Assembly (NCBI RefSeq): GCF_036906915.1
Contig: NZ_JBAKHX010000097.1
Coordinates: 1 to 25,848, forward strand
Length of the DNA stretch: 25,848 nucleotides
Direction: 5' to 3'
Source of the DNA: Phytohabitans sp036906915
Lineage (GTDB): Bacteria; Actinomycetota; Actinomycetes; Mycobacteriales; Micromonosporaceae
In this document: one piece after another, positions 14,574 through 23,321 of the stretch
Position numbering within the stretch: the stretch's first letter is position 1
Layout: every line of letters begins with the position of its first letter
The notes under the pieces: model-generated
The model's input: the letters and a program-made list of their open reading frames with translations, nothing else
The model's database searches: none
What the model was told of the DNA's origin: nothing
Made by a program: the position numbers and the translations under genes

Positions 14574-15758
14574 CTACTTCCATCGCTGGGGGTAGCCGGG
14601 CAGGTCGGTGCAGCCGCACATGGCGTAGTGCAGCGGCGGCATGTTCGGATCGACGTACTCGTTCAGGTTTTCCTGGGTGATGGTCGGCTGCGGCAGCTTC
14701 CACGGGTTGGACACCGGCTCGCCACCGAGCACCTTCAGCGCTGCGATGATCGGGGTTCGCCACTGGTAGGTCGGGTACGTCGGTGCGATGGCGGTGAGCT
14801 TCTTGTCCTGCCACAGCTTGAGGAAGTCCAGCTGGTCCTCCCCGTTGATCGGTGGCACGGGCTTGCCGGCGTCCTGGAACGCCTCGACGGCCGCGACGGC
14901 GACCGCTCCGGCGTCCATCCAGACGCCGTCGATCGTGCCGTACCGCTGGATGTAGTCGCCGACGATCTTCTTGGTCTTGGCCGGGTCACCGTCGGTGAAC
15001 TCGACACCGACCACGTTGACGCCCGCCTTGTCGAAGGCGACCTTCGCGGCGGACCAGCGGGTCTCCAGGACGTCGACGCCGGGCAGGATGCGCAGGGCGA
15101 GCACCTTGCCGCCCGGCTTCATCTTCTGGCTGACGAACTCGGCCGCGACGTGGCCGAAGCCGTAGCCGCCGATCGGGTTGATGAACGTCACCGGGCACGT
15201 CGTGTCGACGCCGCGGTCGAACACGATGACCGGCAGACCCTTCTGGCAGGCGGCCTCGACAGCGGGAGTGAGCGTGGCGGTGGTGTTCGGCGAGACGATC
15301 AGCGCGTCGCAGCCCTTGCCGAGCAGGTCGTTGATGTCCGCGATCTGCTTCTGGTCCTTGCCTTCGGCGTCGACGTGTACGAACTCCTTGATGCGGCCGC
15401 GGTGGCTGTCGACCTCGGCCTGCATGGTCTTGAAACCGACCTGCCGCCAGGGGTTGTTCAGCCCGGCGTTGGAGAAGCAGATCTTGTACGGCCCGGCCTT
15501 CTTGAACTTCGCGGTCGCCGCCATCTTCGGGTTGAGCACCTGCTCCCACGGCTTGCCGGCCGGACCGGTGGCGGTGGCCACGAGCAGCGCGAGTTCGTTG
15601 TCGTAGTCGGCCTGCACGAAGAACTTCGACTGCTCGCCCGTGCCCGACCCGGCGGCCGCCGAAGCGGTGCTCGTGGCGGTCGGGGCAGGCTCATCGGTTG
15701 CGCAGCCGGCGAGTGCCACCAGGGCGCCGACCGCCAGTGCGGCTATGGAGCTTCTCAC
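14574..15758 (-). CDS. Sugar-binding lipoprotein of RbsABC-type importer
   Basis: Extracellular receptor of a CUT2-type importer, 394 residues. GTG start at 15758 with AGAGGAG about 7 bp upstream; the frame is open much further upstream, but a lipoprotein signal starts exactly here (lipobox ALAGC, Cys19) followed by an Ala/Thr/Ser tether. The body has the periplasmic-binding-protein fold pattern of ribose/xylose-type receptors: YKICFSNAGLNNPW, DINDLLGKGCDALIVSPNTT, GLPVIVFDRGVD and DGVWMDAGAVAVAAVEAF. A Cys-Gly-Cys near the C-terminus (AMCGCTDLPG) is unusual and may form a disulfide. Between permease and epimerase genes in the operon. Ligand not predictable. Confidence 0.93.
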   Translation of the reverse strand: MRSSIAALAVGALVALAGCATDEPAPTATSTASAAAGSGTGEQSKFFVQADYDNELALLVATATGPAGKPWEQVLNPKMAATAKFKKAGPYKICFSNAGLNNPWRQVGFKTMQAEVDSHRGRIKEFVHVDAEGKDQKQIADINDLLGKGCDALIVSPNTTATLTPAVEAACQKGLPVIVFDRGVDTTCPVTFINPIGGYGFGHVAAEFVSQKMKPGGKVLALRILPGVDVLETRWSAAKVAFDKAGVNVVGVEFTDGDPAKTKKIVGDYIQRYGTIDGVWMDAGAVAVAAVEAFQDAGKPVPPINGEDQLDFLKLWQDKKLTAIAPTYPTYQWRTPIIAALKVLGGEPVSNPWKLPQPTITQENLNEYVDPNMPPLHYAMCGCTDLPGYPQRWK

Positions 15759-15784
15759 TGAATCTCCTCTACTTGGACATCCCG

Positions 15785-16765
15785 TTACCTGGACGTGGAA
15801 CGCACGGACGAGACCGCCACCGCGAGCAGGATGATCGCGCCTTGGACGGTCGATTTGAGGGCGCCGGAGACGCCGTAGAAGTTCATGAGCGCGAAGAGCG
15901 TCTCGAGGGTCAGCGCGCCGAGCATCGCGCCGACGACCGAGCCGCGACCTCCGCCCAGCGCCACGCCGCCGAGGACCACCGCGGTGATGGCGCCGAACTC
16001 CAGGCCGGCGCCGGCCTGGAACGAGATGCCGCTGTACCCGCCGAGCAGGATCGCCGCGAGCGCCGCCGCGAGTCCACTGAGTACGAACGCGATGGTCTTG
16101 GCGCGCCAGACCCGCACGCCGCTCAGTTCCGCGGTGCGCGGATTGCCGCCGACCGCGACCAGGGTGCGCCCGAAGTCGGAGCGCGTCAGCAGGACCGCGA
16201 GGCCGGCCGCGGCCAGCAGGACGAGCAGCGCGTACGGTATGCGGCCCAACCCGGGCACGTCCTCGAACGCGCGCCGGCCGAACCGGCGGAACTCCTCGGA
16301 CAGGCCGCCCTTCGGGGCCCCGTTGGACCACAGGTACACGGCGCCTACGAGGATCAGGAACATGCCGAGGGTGGTGATGAAGGAGGGCACCCGAAGCCGG
16401 GTCGTGACAAGGCCGTTGACGAGGCCGACGGCCGCGCCGAACGCGAGCAGCAACACCACGACCGGCCAGGTGCGCGACGGCTCACTGTCGATCAGCCGAG
16501 CGGCGACGACCACCTGCGCGGTGACGAGCGAGCCGACGGAGAGGTCGAACTCGCCCGAGACGATGACGAAGTACTGGCCGGCGGCGAGCAGGATGATCGG
16601 CGCCGAGCGGCCGAGGAACGACATCAGCGACGGTGGGGACAGGAAGTCGGGTTGGCGGATGGTCAGTAGGACCAGCAACACCGCGAGGATGGCGACGATC
16701 GGCGCGACGCTGCCGGGGCGAACCCGGGGGAAGCGTGGCAATGGGCGAGACTCGGCGATCCGCAT
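15785..16765 (-). CDS. Sugar ABC transporter permease, RbsC type (second)
   Basis: CUT2-type inner-membrane permease, 326 residues, about ten hydrophobic segments. Characteristic stretches are FVIVSGEFDLSVGSLV, GFAAAVGLVNG-like (GAAVGLVNGLVTTRLRVPSF), VGGNPRTAELSGV and GAITAVVLGGVALGGGRGSV. ATG at 16765 is 2 bp after the preceding permease stop; the longer open frame upstream overlaps that gene and is rejected. Pairs with the adjacent permease as a probable heterodimer. Confidence 0.93.
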   Translation of the reverse strand: MRIAESRPLPRFPRVRPGSVAPIVAILAVLLVLLTIRQPDFLSPPSLMSFLGRSAPIILLAAGQYFVIVSGEFDLSVGSLVTAQVVVAARLIDSEPSRTWPVVVLLLAFGAAVGLVNGLVTTRLRVPSFITTLGMFLILVGAVYLWSNGAPKGGLSEEFRRFGRRAFEDVPGLGRIPYALLVLLAAAGLAVLLTRSDFGRTLVAVGGNPRTAELSGVRVWRAKTIAFVLSGLAAALAAILLGGYSGISFQAGAGLEFGAITAVVLGGVALGGGRGSVVGAMLGALTLETLFALMNFYGVSGALKSTVQGAIILLAVAVSSVRSTSR

Positions 16766-16767
16766 GG

Positions 16768-17742
16768 CTAGGACGCCGCCTTTCGCAGGGCCCGGCGGGC
16801 GTAGATGGCCACGGCCGCGATGATGATCACGCCACGGATCACCTGTTTGAAGAAGGCGTCGACCTCGAGCTGGTTGAAGATGGCGTCGATGCTGGCGAGC
16901 AGCAGCACGCCACCGAGGGTGCCGAGCACGCCGCCGCGCCCGCCGGCCAAGGCGGTGCCGCCCAGGACCACCGCGGCGATCGACTCCAGGTCGTACAGGC
17001 CCTCGGTGCCCACGCGCGGGGCGCCGGAGCCGAGCCGGCTGGCGAGGTAGATCCCGGCGACGCCGGCGCAGAGCGAACACAGCACGTGGGCGGCGACGAG
17101 CACCCTGCCGTTGCGGACGCCGGAGAGCCGGGCGACCTCCGGGTCACCGCCGACGGCCATCAGGTGGTGACCGAAGCGCGTGCGCGCGAGCGCGAGCCAG
17201 GCCGCGGCGGCGACGGCGAGCAGCAGCAGGAACGACACGGGCACAGGTCCGAGGCGCTGGTAGCCGAGGCTCTGCACGAGGGCGGGCGCGGTCTTGCCCG
17301 CGGGGCCGTCATAGCCGTTTTCGAGGTATCCCTTCAGCAGCAGCCCGACGCCCACCGTGGCGATGAACGCGTTCATCCGCGCCTTGGTGACGAGCAAGCC
17401 GTTGAGCAGGCCGATCGCGGCGCTGACGGCGAGGGTCAAGCCGATCGCCGGCAGCAGCGCGCCGCCGTCACCGTTCATGGTCTGCGCCGCGACCAGGGTG
17501 CTGAGGCTGACGACGTACGCCACCGACAGGTCCAGCGAGCCGCCGATGATGACGAGGGTCTGGCCGACGGCGACGAGCCCGAGACCGGTGGCCACATGCA
17601 GCAGGCTGACAGTGGTCGACTGGCTGAACAGCTGGCCGCCGTCGACCGCGACGACCAGCCAACCGACCGTCAGGGTAAGGGCCAATGCGACGAACACGCC
17701 CGGCGAGGTCCGCCTGGCCGGCAACGGCAGCGCGGTGTTCAT
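16768..17742 (-). CDS. Sugar ABC transporter permease, RbsC type (first)
   Basis: CUT2-type permease, 324 residues, with the family segments LVIIGGSLDLSVAYVVSLST, GLLNGLLVTKARMNAFI, VGGDPEVARLSGV and ESIAAVVLGGTALAGGRGGV. Its ATG shares one base with the stop of the ATPase gene (TGATG). Two non-identical permeases in one operon suggest a heterodimeric channel, as in rhamnose- and autoinducer-2-type systems. Confidence 0.93.
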   Translation of the reverse strand: MNTALPLPARRTSPGVFVALALTLTVGWLVVAVDGGQLFSQSTTVSLLHVATGLGLVAVGQTLVIIGGSLDLSVAYVVSLSTLVAAQTMNGDGGALLPAIGLTLAVSAAIGLLNGLLVTKARMNAFIATVGVGLLLKGYLENGYDGPAGKTAPALVQSLGYQRLGPVPVSFLLLLAVAAAAWLALARTRFGHHLMAVGGDPEVARLSGVRNGRVLVAAHVLCSLCAGVAGIYLASRLGSGAPRVGTEGLYDLESIAAVVLGGTALAGGRGGVLGTLGGVLLLASIDAIFNQLEVDAFFKQVIRGVIIIAAVAIYARRALRKAAS

Positions 17743-19250
17743 CAGGCCGCCTCCCGCGCGGTTCCGAGGGCGAGGGCCAGCACGTCCTCCTCGGTCGCGC
17801 CGGCGGGCAGCTCGCCAGCGATCCGGCCGTCGCGCATCACGATGATCCGGTCGCTCATGCCGAGCAGCTCCGGCAATTCGGAGGAGATCATCAGTACGGC
17901 CGCGCCGTCGCGGGCGAGGCGGCGGACGAGATCATGGATGGCCGACTTCGCGCCCACGTCGATGCCCCGGGTCGGCTCGTCGAACAGCAGGACCTTGGGG
18001 CCGAGCGCGAGCCACCTGGCCAGCACGACCTTCTGCTGGTTACCGCCGGACAGGAAACGGATCTCCTGGTCCTCCCCGGCGGCGCGCACGTCGACGGCGG
18101 CGAGCAGCTCACGGACGCGGGTGGTGCGGGCGCGGCGGCCGGTCCACGCGGGCAGGACGGCGCGGCTGGCCAGCAGGGCGTTGTCGAGCACCGGCTGCCC
18201 GGCCACGATGCCTTCGCCCTTGCGGTCCTCGGTGACGTACGCGATGCCAGCGCGCATCGCCGCGCGCGGCGAGCGCAACCGGATCGGCGCGCCGTCGAGC
18301 GTGACCTCGCCGGTGGCGAACGGCGCCGCGCCGAACAGCGCGCGGGCCAGCGCCGATCGCCCGGAGCCCTGCAGGCCGCCGACGCCGAGCACCTCGCCGG
18401 CGCGCAGTCGCAGGTCGACACCGCGCAGCTTCCGATTGCCTCCACTGTGGACGGCGACGCGGACGGGTCCGATGTCGCCGGGTCCGGCGCGATCGGGAAA
18501 GTAGCTGGACAACTCCCGGCCGACCATGTGTCGCACCAGCCGCTCCGGCGTCGTATCGGCGGTAGGCAGCGTGGTCACCCGACGGCCGTCCTTGAGTACC
18601 GTGATACGGCCGGCCAGGTCGAACACCTCTTTGAGCCGGTGCGAGACGTACAGCACGCCTATCCCCCGCTCCTGCAGCCGCCGGACGAGCGCGTAGAGCT
18701 GCTCGACCTCGTGCCCCGCGAGAGCCGCGGTCGGCTCGTCCATGATCAGCAGCCGCGCGTCGAGGGCGAGTGCCTTGACTATCTCGACGACCTGCTGCTG
18801 CGCCACGCCGAGCTGTCGCACGAGGGCGTCGGCCGGCAACGACTCCTCCCCGATGGAGGCGAGAAGCGCCGCGGTGCGCCTGATCATCGCGACGCGGTCG
18901 ACGAGCCCGCGGCGCACCGGCTCATGGCCCAGATAGACGTTCTCGGCGACGGTGCGCTCGGGTAGCAGGTTGAACTCCTGATGGACGATGCCGATGCCGG
19001 CCCGGTGGGCATCGCGCGGACCGTGAAACGTGCGCGGTGCGCCGGCGAACTCGACGGCGCCCTCGTCGGGTGCGTACACGCCAGACACGACCTTCATGAG
19101 CGTCGACTTGCCGGCACCGTTCTCACCGACGACGGCGTGCACCTCGCCCGGCCAGACATCGAGGTCGACGTCGTCGAGGACGCGTACGCCGAGAAACGAC
19201 TTGCCGATGCCTCGGAGTGCGAGCAGCGGTGACGGCGAAGAGGCGGACAT
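17742..19250 (-). CDS. Sugar ABC transporter ATP-binding protein, RbsA type (tandem ATPase)
   Basis: Energises sugar import at the inner face of the membrane, 502 residues with two fused ATPase halves. The first half has Walker A GENGAGKST (42-50), a divergent signature LGVAQQQ and Walker B LLIMDEPTAAL. The second half has a relaxed Walker A GGLQGSGRSA (about 291-300), signature LSGGNQQKV (from residue 400) and Walker B VLLFDEPTRGID. The mixed canonical/relaxed halves are normal for CUT2 transporters. ATG at 19250, preceded by TAGGGA, is preferred to an in-frame TTG at 19289. First gene of the second uptake operon; a 440-bp divergent control region lies upstream. Confidence 0.95.
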   Translation of the reverse strand: MSASSPSPLLALRGIGKSFLGVRVLDDVDLDVWPGEVHAVVGENGAGKSTLMKVVSGVYAPDEGAVEFAGAPRTFHGPRDAHRAGIGIVHQEFNLLPERTVAENVYLGHEPVRRGLVDRVAMIRRTAALLASIGEESLPADALVRQLGVAQQQVVEIVKALALDARLLIMDEPTAALAGHEVEQLYALVRRLQERGIGVLYVSHRLKEVFDLAGRITVLKDGRRVTTLPTADTTPERLVRHMVGRELSSYFPDRAGPGDIGPVRVAVHSGGNRKLRGVDLRLRAGEVLGVGGLQGSGRSALARALFGAAPFATGEVTLDGAPIRLRSPRAAMRAGIAYVTEDRKGEGIVAGQPVLDNALLASRAVLPAWTGRRARTTRVRELLAAVDVRAAGEDQEIRFLSGGNQQKVVLARWLALGPKVLLFDEPTRGIDVGAKSAIHDLVRRLARDGAAVLMISSELPELLGMSDRIIVMRDGRIAGELPAGATEEDVLALALGTAREAA

Positions 19251-19370
19251 GGAGGAATCCCTACGGAGTGTCGTCACGGACAAGATCAATTGCTCATGGC
19301 CGAACGCTCCGCAGCCTTCACCGATGGGCTACGGACCCTGCCCGAGCGCGACCAGGTCTCCCACTCAGGG

Positions 19371-19399
19371 AGGGTAAATGATCAGATGAATCACTGCAA
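19371..19399 (-). promoter_or_regulatory. Candidate promoter of uptake operon 2 with operator-like spacer
   Basis: Minus strand TTGCAG (19394-19399) and TACCCT (19371-19376), 17 bp apart. The spacer reads GATTCATCTGATCATT, sharing GAT and CATCTGAT in register with the perfect palindrome at 19509-19525. The -35 is weak, so confidence is moderate. Confidence 0.4.
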
Positions 19400-19454
19400 T
19401 CCTGGATATCCAATCAGGATCGAGTCCGGCTGTTCGCCCTTCACAAGTCACATA

Positions 19455-19483
19455 TTGACTTTTCATGATGTCCCACGCATGCT
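19455..19483 (+). promoter_or_regulatory. Candidate promoter of the ThuA-type gene
   Basis: TTGACT (19455-19460) and CATGCT (19478-19483) are 17 bp apart. Transcription would start near 19490, with the palindrome at 19509-19525 about 20 bp downstream. The -10 is only a partial match. Confidence 0.4.
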
Positions 19484-19508
19484 GACCGAGCAGACCACGG
19501 GTTCCGGC

Positions 19509-19525
19509 GATACATCTGATGTATC
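19509..19525. promoter_or_regulatory. 17-bp palindromic operator GATACATC-T-GATGTATC
   Basis: Perfect 8-base arms around one base, typical of a dimeric repressor site. It differs from the FadR-type site at 8031 and 13616, so a second regulator, not encoded in the window, probably acts here. Confidence 0.6.
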
Positions 19526-19690
19526 ACGCCGTTGCGGACCTGCGGACCTGACTGCCCGTCGCGGCGGACGGCATGACGATCTGACCGGCACACGCACGCT
19601 CTCCGCGCGCCCAGGCACCGCCTGACGCGCCGAGTGCGCGGCTTCCCGTGCCCGTGGTCGCAGCCTCGTTCCGCCGATATAGGAGACGGC

Positions 19691-22600
19691 ATGCGTCGCA
19701 GCACATTGATCATCGGGGCGATCGCGGGCCTGCTACTGTCGGTCGCGGTCGTCGTTCAACCGGCGTCAGCGGCCCCGGCCTTCCGCGCCCTGCTGTTCAC
19801 CAAGACCACCGGCTACCGCCACGACTCGATCCCCGCCGGCATCTCGATGTTCCAGGACCAAGCCGCTGCCAACAACTTCGAGCTGGTCCATACCGAGGAC
19901 TCGAACGTCTTCACCCCGGCGAACCTCGCCACCTTCGACGTTCTCATCATGTTCCAGACCTCGGGCATGGTGTGGACGACGGCGGCCCAACGCCAGGCCG
20001 TGGAGGGGTACCTCGCCAGCGGCAAGGGCATCGTCGCCATCCACAACGCCACGGACATGGGCATCGAGAACGAGTACCCGTGGTGGGACCAGACCATCAA
20101 CGCCGGCGCGCACATGCCGGAGCACTCCCCCGGCGTGCTGCAAGGCACCGCCATCGTCGCCGACAAGAAGCACCCGTCAACGGCCAGCCTGCCGGACCGC
20201 TGGACCCGCAGCGAGGAGTGGTACAACTTCGACCGCAACCCGCGCGGCAGCGTCCACGTCCTGGTCACCGCCGACGAGCGCACGTACAACCCGGGCTCCC
20301 GCGCGATGGGCCCCGACCACCCGATCTCCTGGTGCCGTAACACCGCGGGCGGCCGCGTGTGGGCCACCGCCATGGGCCACGCGATCGCCTCCTACAGCGA
20401 GGCCAACTTCCGCAACCACGTGCTCGGCGGCGTCAAATGGGCCGCGGGCAACGAGCCCGGCGACTGCGGCGGCACCGTGTGGAGCAACTTCGAAAAGCGC
20501 ACCCTCGACGACAACACCTCCGACCCGATGGCCCTGGCCGTCGCGCCGGACGGGCGGGTGCTCTACGTGCAGCGAGGCGGCCAGCTGAGAATCTTCAGGC
20601 CGGCCACGAACTCCACGGTCACGGCCGGCACCCTCAGCGTCTACACCGGCGGCGAGGATGGCTTGACCGGGCTGGCGCTCGACCCGAACTTCGCCACCAA
20701 CGGCTATGTGTACCTGTACCACTCGCCGTCCAACAGCTCGACCGACATCAACCGGGTCTCCCGCTTCACCCTCACCGGCGACACCCTCAACATGTCCAGT
20801 GCCGTCACCATCATCGACATCCCGGCGACCCGGGATCGCACCTTCGCCGAGCCGGGCCACACCGGCGGATACATCGAGTTCGGCCCCGACGGAAACCTCT
20901 ACATCGGCACCGGGGACGACGTCCCGCCCAACCTCGACCCCAACTGGCAGGGCTACGCCCCGCTGGACTGGCGGTCGGGCAAGGCCAACCTCGACGCGGC
21001 CCGGACCGCCGGTAACACCAACGATCTGCGCGGCAAGCTGCTGCGTATCCGGCCCTCGGCCAACGGCGGATACACCATCCCGTCCGGCAACCTCTATCCA
21101 CAGGGGACGGCGCAGACCAAGCCGGAGGTCTACGCGATGGGCTTCCGCAACCCGTTCCGGTTCTCCATCGACCCCTCGACCGGGTGGGTCTATGTGGCGG
21201 ACTACGGCCCGGACCGGAACCCTCCGACGACCAACCGCGGACCGGAAGGGCTCGTCGAGCTCAACGTCATCAAGGCGCCAGGGAACTACGGCTGGCCGTT
21301 CTGCCACGGCGACAACCAGCCGTACGCACCCTACAACCCGGACAACGGCTCCGTTGGCGCGAAGTTCAACTGCAACGCACCGGTCAACAACTCGCCCAAC
21401 AACACCGGCCTGACCAGCCTCAAGCCGATCGTCGCGCCGAACATGTGGTACGGCTACGGCACTTCACCGACCTTCCCGGAGCTCGGCTCCGGCGGCTCGG
21501 GTCCGATGGGCGGACCGGTCTACCGCTACAACGCGGCGAGCACGTCCGCCACCAAGTTCCCGCCCTACTACGACGGCGTCCACTTCTTCTACGAATGGAT
21601 GCGCAACTACATCAAGGAGGTGCACTTCGACTCGGCGACGGCGGCCACCCGCACCAACCCCTTCCTGCCCGCCGGCAACTCCAACAAGCCGATGGACATG
21701 GAGTTCGGTCCGGACGGCTCGCTCTACCTGCTCGAATGGGGCTCCAACTTCGGCGGTGGCAACAACGACTCCGGCCTCTACCGCATCGACTACATCCATG
21801 GCGGGCGGTCACCGATCGTCAAGGCCACCGGCACGCCCACCAGTGGAAGCGCTCCGCTGACCGTGCAGTTCAGCAGCGCCGGCACCACAGATCCAGACGC
21901 GGGCAACACCCTCAGCTATTTGTGGACGTTCGGGGACGGCGGAACCTCCACCGCGGCCAACCCGTCACACACCTACACCGCCAACGGCAACTACACCGCA
22001 CAGCTGAAGGTCACCGACAACACCGGCAGGAGCGCCTTCGCCAACGTGCCGATCACGGTCGGCAACGCCGCGCCGGTGGTCACCATCACCGTCCCGTCCA
22101 ACGGCGGCATGCTCAACTTCGGCGACCGGGTCTCGTACACGGTCACCGTCTCCGACCCGGACGGCGGGGCCATCGACTGCACGAAGGTGTTCGTCAAGCC
22201 GGCTCTCGGCCATGACGACCACGAGCACGAGACCACCGACTACCCCGGCTGCTCCGGCACCATCCCCACCGAACTGCTCGGCGGGCACCCCGACGGCGCC
22301 AACCTGTACTACGTCCTCAACGCCCGCTACACCGACAACGGCGGCCCCGGCGGCGCCACCCCGCTGACCGGCTACGCCAAGGCGGTCCTGCAACCCAGGC
22401 ACAAGCAGGCCGAGTACTTCACCAGCCAGTCCGGGATACGAGTCATCGACCACGCCGGCGCGGAGAGCGCCAAACGGGTCGGCGACATCTCCAACAACGA
22501 CTGGATCGCCTTCAACCCGATGAGCCTGTCGGGCATCACCAACGTCAGCTACCGGCTGACATCGCCGAGCGGCGGCGGCTCGATCGAGCTGCGCGCCGGC

Positions 22601-23245
22601 TCACCAACCGGCACGCTGCTGGCCACCACGCCGGTACCCAGCACCGGCGCCTGGGACAACTACCAGTCCACACCGGCAGTGAACACCGCCGCTCTCGCCG
22701 GTAGCCACACGCTCTACATGGTGTTCAAGGGCAGCTCGACCAACTGGTTCGACCTCGACTCCTTCACGTTCGGTGGCGCCGGCGTCGGCACGCCAAACCC
22801 GGACGGCGGCGGCGTGGCCGGCAAGACCTGGACCGTGGCGGCGCAGCACAGCAGCAAGCTCATAGACGTCAGCGGGGTCTCCACCGCCGACGGCGCGCAG
22901 ATCGTGCAGTGGGCGGCCACCGGCGGCAACAACCAGAAGTGGCAGGCGGTCGACGCCGGTGGCGGCGCCGTCTACCTCAAGGCGGTGCACAGCAACAAGT
23001 GCCTCGACGTCACCGGCGGCTCCACCGCTCAAGGCGCGTTCCTGCAACAGTTCACGTGCAACAACAGCAACCAGCAGAAGTTCCTCGTGACAGCGACCGC
23101 TACGTCGGGCGTGTACACCATCAAGAGCGTCCCCAGTGGACTCTGCGTCGACGTCAACGGCGCGGCGACAACGGACGGCGCACGCCTCCTGCAATGGAGC
23201 TGCCACAGCGGCACCAACCAGCAGTGGCGATTCACCACCGCATAG
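19691..23245 (+). CDS. Secreted multidomain protein: ThuA, sugar dehydrogenase-like propeller, PKD, CBM6, ricin lectin
   Basis: 1184 residues. ATG at 19691 with AGGAGA upstream is preferred to a longer frame because the signal peptide (1 to about 28, PASA-APAF) starts here. Order: ThuA-like domain (about 30-247, LLFTKTTGYRHDSIPAG), a class-I amidotransferase fold; soluble aldose/glucose dehydrogenase-type beta-propeller (about 265-709, beginning NFEKRTL, with GPDGNLYIGTGD and NPFRFSIDP), which in relatives uses PQQ; PKD domain (713-792, YLWTFGDGG); an Ig-like region with an acidic/His patch HDDHEHE (793-906); CBM6 (907-1033); ricin-type lectin (1040-1184, ending NQQWRFTTA). It probably oxidises or remodels sugars bound on a polysaccharide, but neither activity is proven for this architecture. 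Divergent from uptake operon 2. Confidence 0.9.
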   Translation: MRRSTLIIGAIAGLLLSVAVVVQPASAAPAFRALLFTKTTGYRHDSIPAGISMFQDQAAANNFELVHTEDSNVFTPANLATFDVLIMFQTSGMVWTTAAQRQAVEGYLASGKGIVAIHNATDMGIENEYPWWDQTINAGAHMPEHSPGVLQGTAIVADKKHPSTASLPDRWTRSEEWYNFDRNPRGSVHVLVTADERTYNPGSRAMGPDHPISWCRNTAGGRVWATAMGHAIASYSEANFRNHVLGGVKWAAGNEPGDCGGTVWSNFEKRTLDDNTSDPMALAVAPDGRVLYVQRGGQLRIFRPATNSTVTAGTLSVYTGGEDGLTGLALDPNFATNGYVYLYHSPSNSSTDINRVSRFTLTGDTLNMSSAVTIIDIPATRDRTFAEPGHTGGYIEFGPDGNLYIGTGDDVPPNLDPNWQGYAPLDWRSGKANLDAARTAGNTNDLRGKLLRIRPSANGGYTIPSGNLYPQGTAQTKPEVYAMGFRNPFRFSIDPSTGWVYVADYGPDRNPPTTNRGPEGLVELNVIKAPGNYGWPFCHGDNQPYAPYNPDNGSVGAKFNCNAPVNNSPNNTGLTSLKPIVAPNMWYGYGTSPTFPELGSGGSGPMGGPVYRYNAASTSATKFPPYYDGVHFFYEWMRNYIKEVHFDSATAATRTNPFLPAGNSNKPMDMEFGPDGSLYLLEWGSNFGGGNNDSGLYRIDYIHGGRSPIVKATGTPTSGSAPLTVQFSSAGTTDPDAGNTLSYLWTFGDGGTSTAANPSHTYTANGNYTAQLKVTDNTGRSAFANVPITVGNAAPVVTITVPSNGGMLNFGDRVSYTVTVSDPDGGAIDCTKVFVKPALGHDDHEHETTDYPGCSGTIPTELLGGHPDGANLYYVLNARYTDNGGPGGATPLTGYAKAVLQPRHKQAEYFTSQSGIRVIDHAGAESAKRVGDISNNDWIAFNPMSLSGITNVSYRLTSPSGGGSIELRAGSPTGTLLATTPVPSTGAWDNYQSTPAVNTAALAGSHTLYMVFKGSSTNWFDLDSFTFGGAGVGTPNPDGGGVAGKTWTVAAQHSSKLIDVSGVSTADGAQIVQWAATGGNNQKWQAVDAGGGAVYLKAVHSNKCLDVTGGSTAQGAFLQQFTCNNSNQQKFLVTATATSGVYTIKSVPSGLCVDVNGAATTDGARLLQWSCHSGTNQQWRFTTA

Positions 23246-23256
23246 CCCACCTCATC

Positions 23257-23295
23257 GAGAGCGCTCCGGTGCGCGCCCACGCGCCGGAGCCTCTC
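23257..23295. terminator. Strong stem-loop between ThuA-type gene and GH54 gene
   Basis: GAGAG and GCTCCGG (23257-23269, one bulged C) pair with CCGGAGC and CTCTC (23284-23295). It lies 11 bp after the stop and is followed by a C run, not T. It is a likely terminator or processing hairpin before the GH54 gene. Confidence 0.6.
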
Positions 23296-23321
23296 CCCCC
23301 GACAACATGTGAGGAACCGCT

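Larger units (their letters stand above)
19251..19690. other. Divergent control region between uptake operon 2 and the ThuA-type gene
   Basis: This 440-bp stretch has no supported gene and is locally less GC-rich than its surroundings (19370-19520). It contains candidate promoters on both strands (19371-19399 minus, 19455-19483 plus), a perfect 8-1-8 palindrome (19509-19525), a degenerate relative of it (19377-19393), and TGGATATCCA (19403-19412) nested within ATCCTG/CAGGAT arms (19399-19420). The plus-strand leader would be about 200 bases. Confidence 0.6.

Noticed and set aside
15759..16331. Long N-terminal extension in frame with the second binding-protein gene
   Set aside because: It overlaps the permease gene on the same strand, is arginine-rich, and a lipoprotein signal with ribosome-binding site begins at 15758.
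17742..19250. Divergent first ABC signature (LGVAQQQ) and relaxed second Walker A as signs of a broken ATPase
   Set aside because: Mixed degenerate and canonical sites are normal for RbsA-type tandem ATPases.
19290..19625. 111-codon plus-strand frame in the divergent control region
   Set aside because: No ribosome-binding site or recognisable domain, and it spans the predicted promoters and operators.
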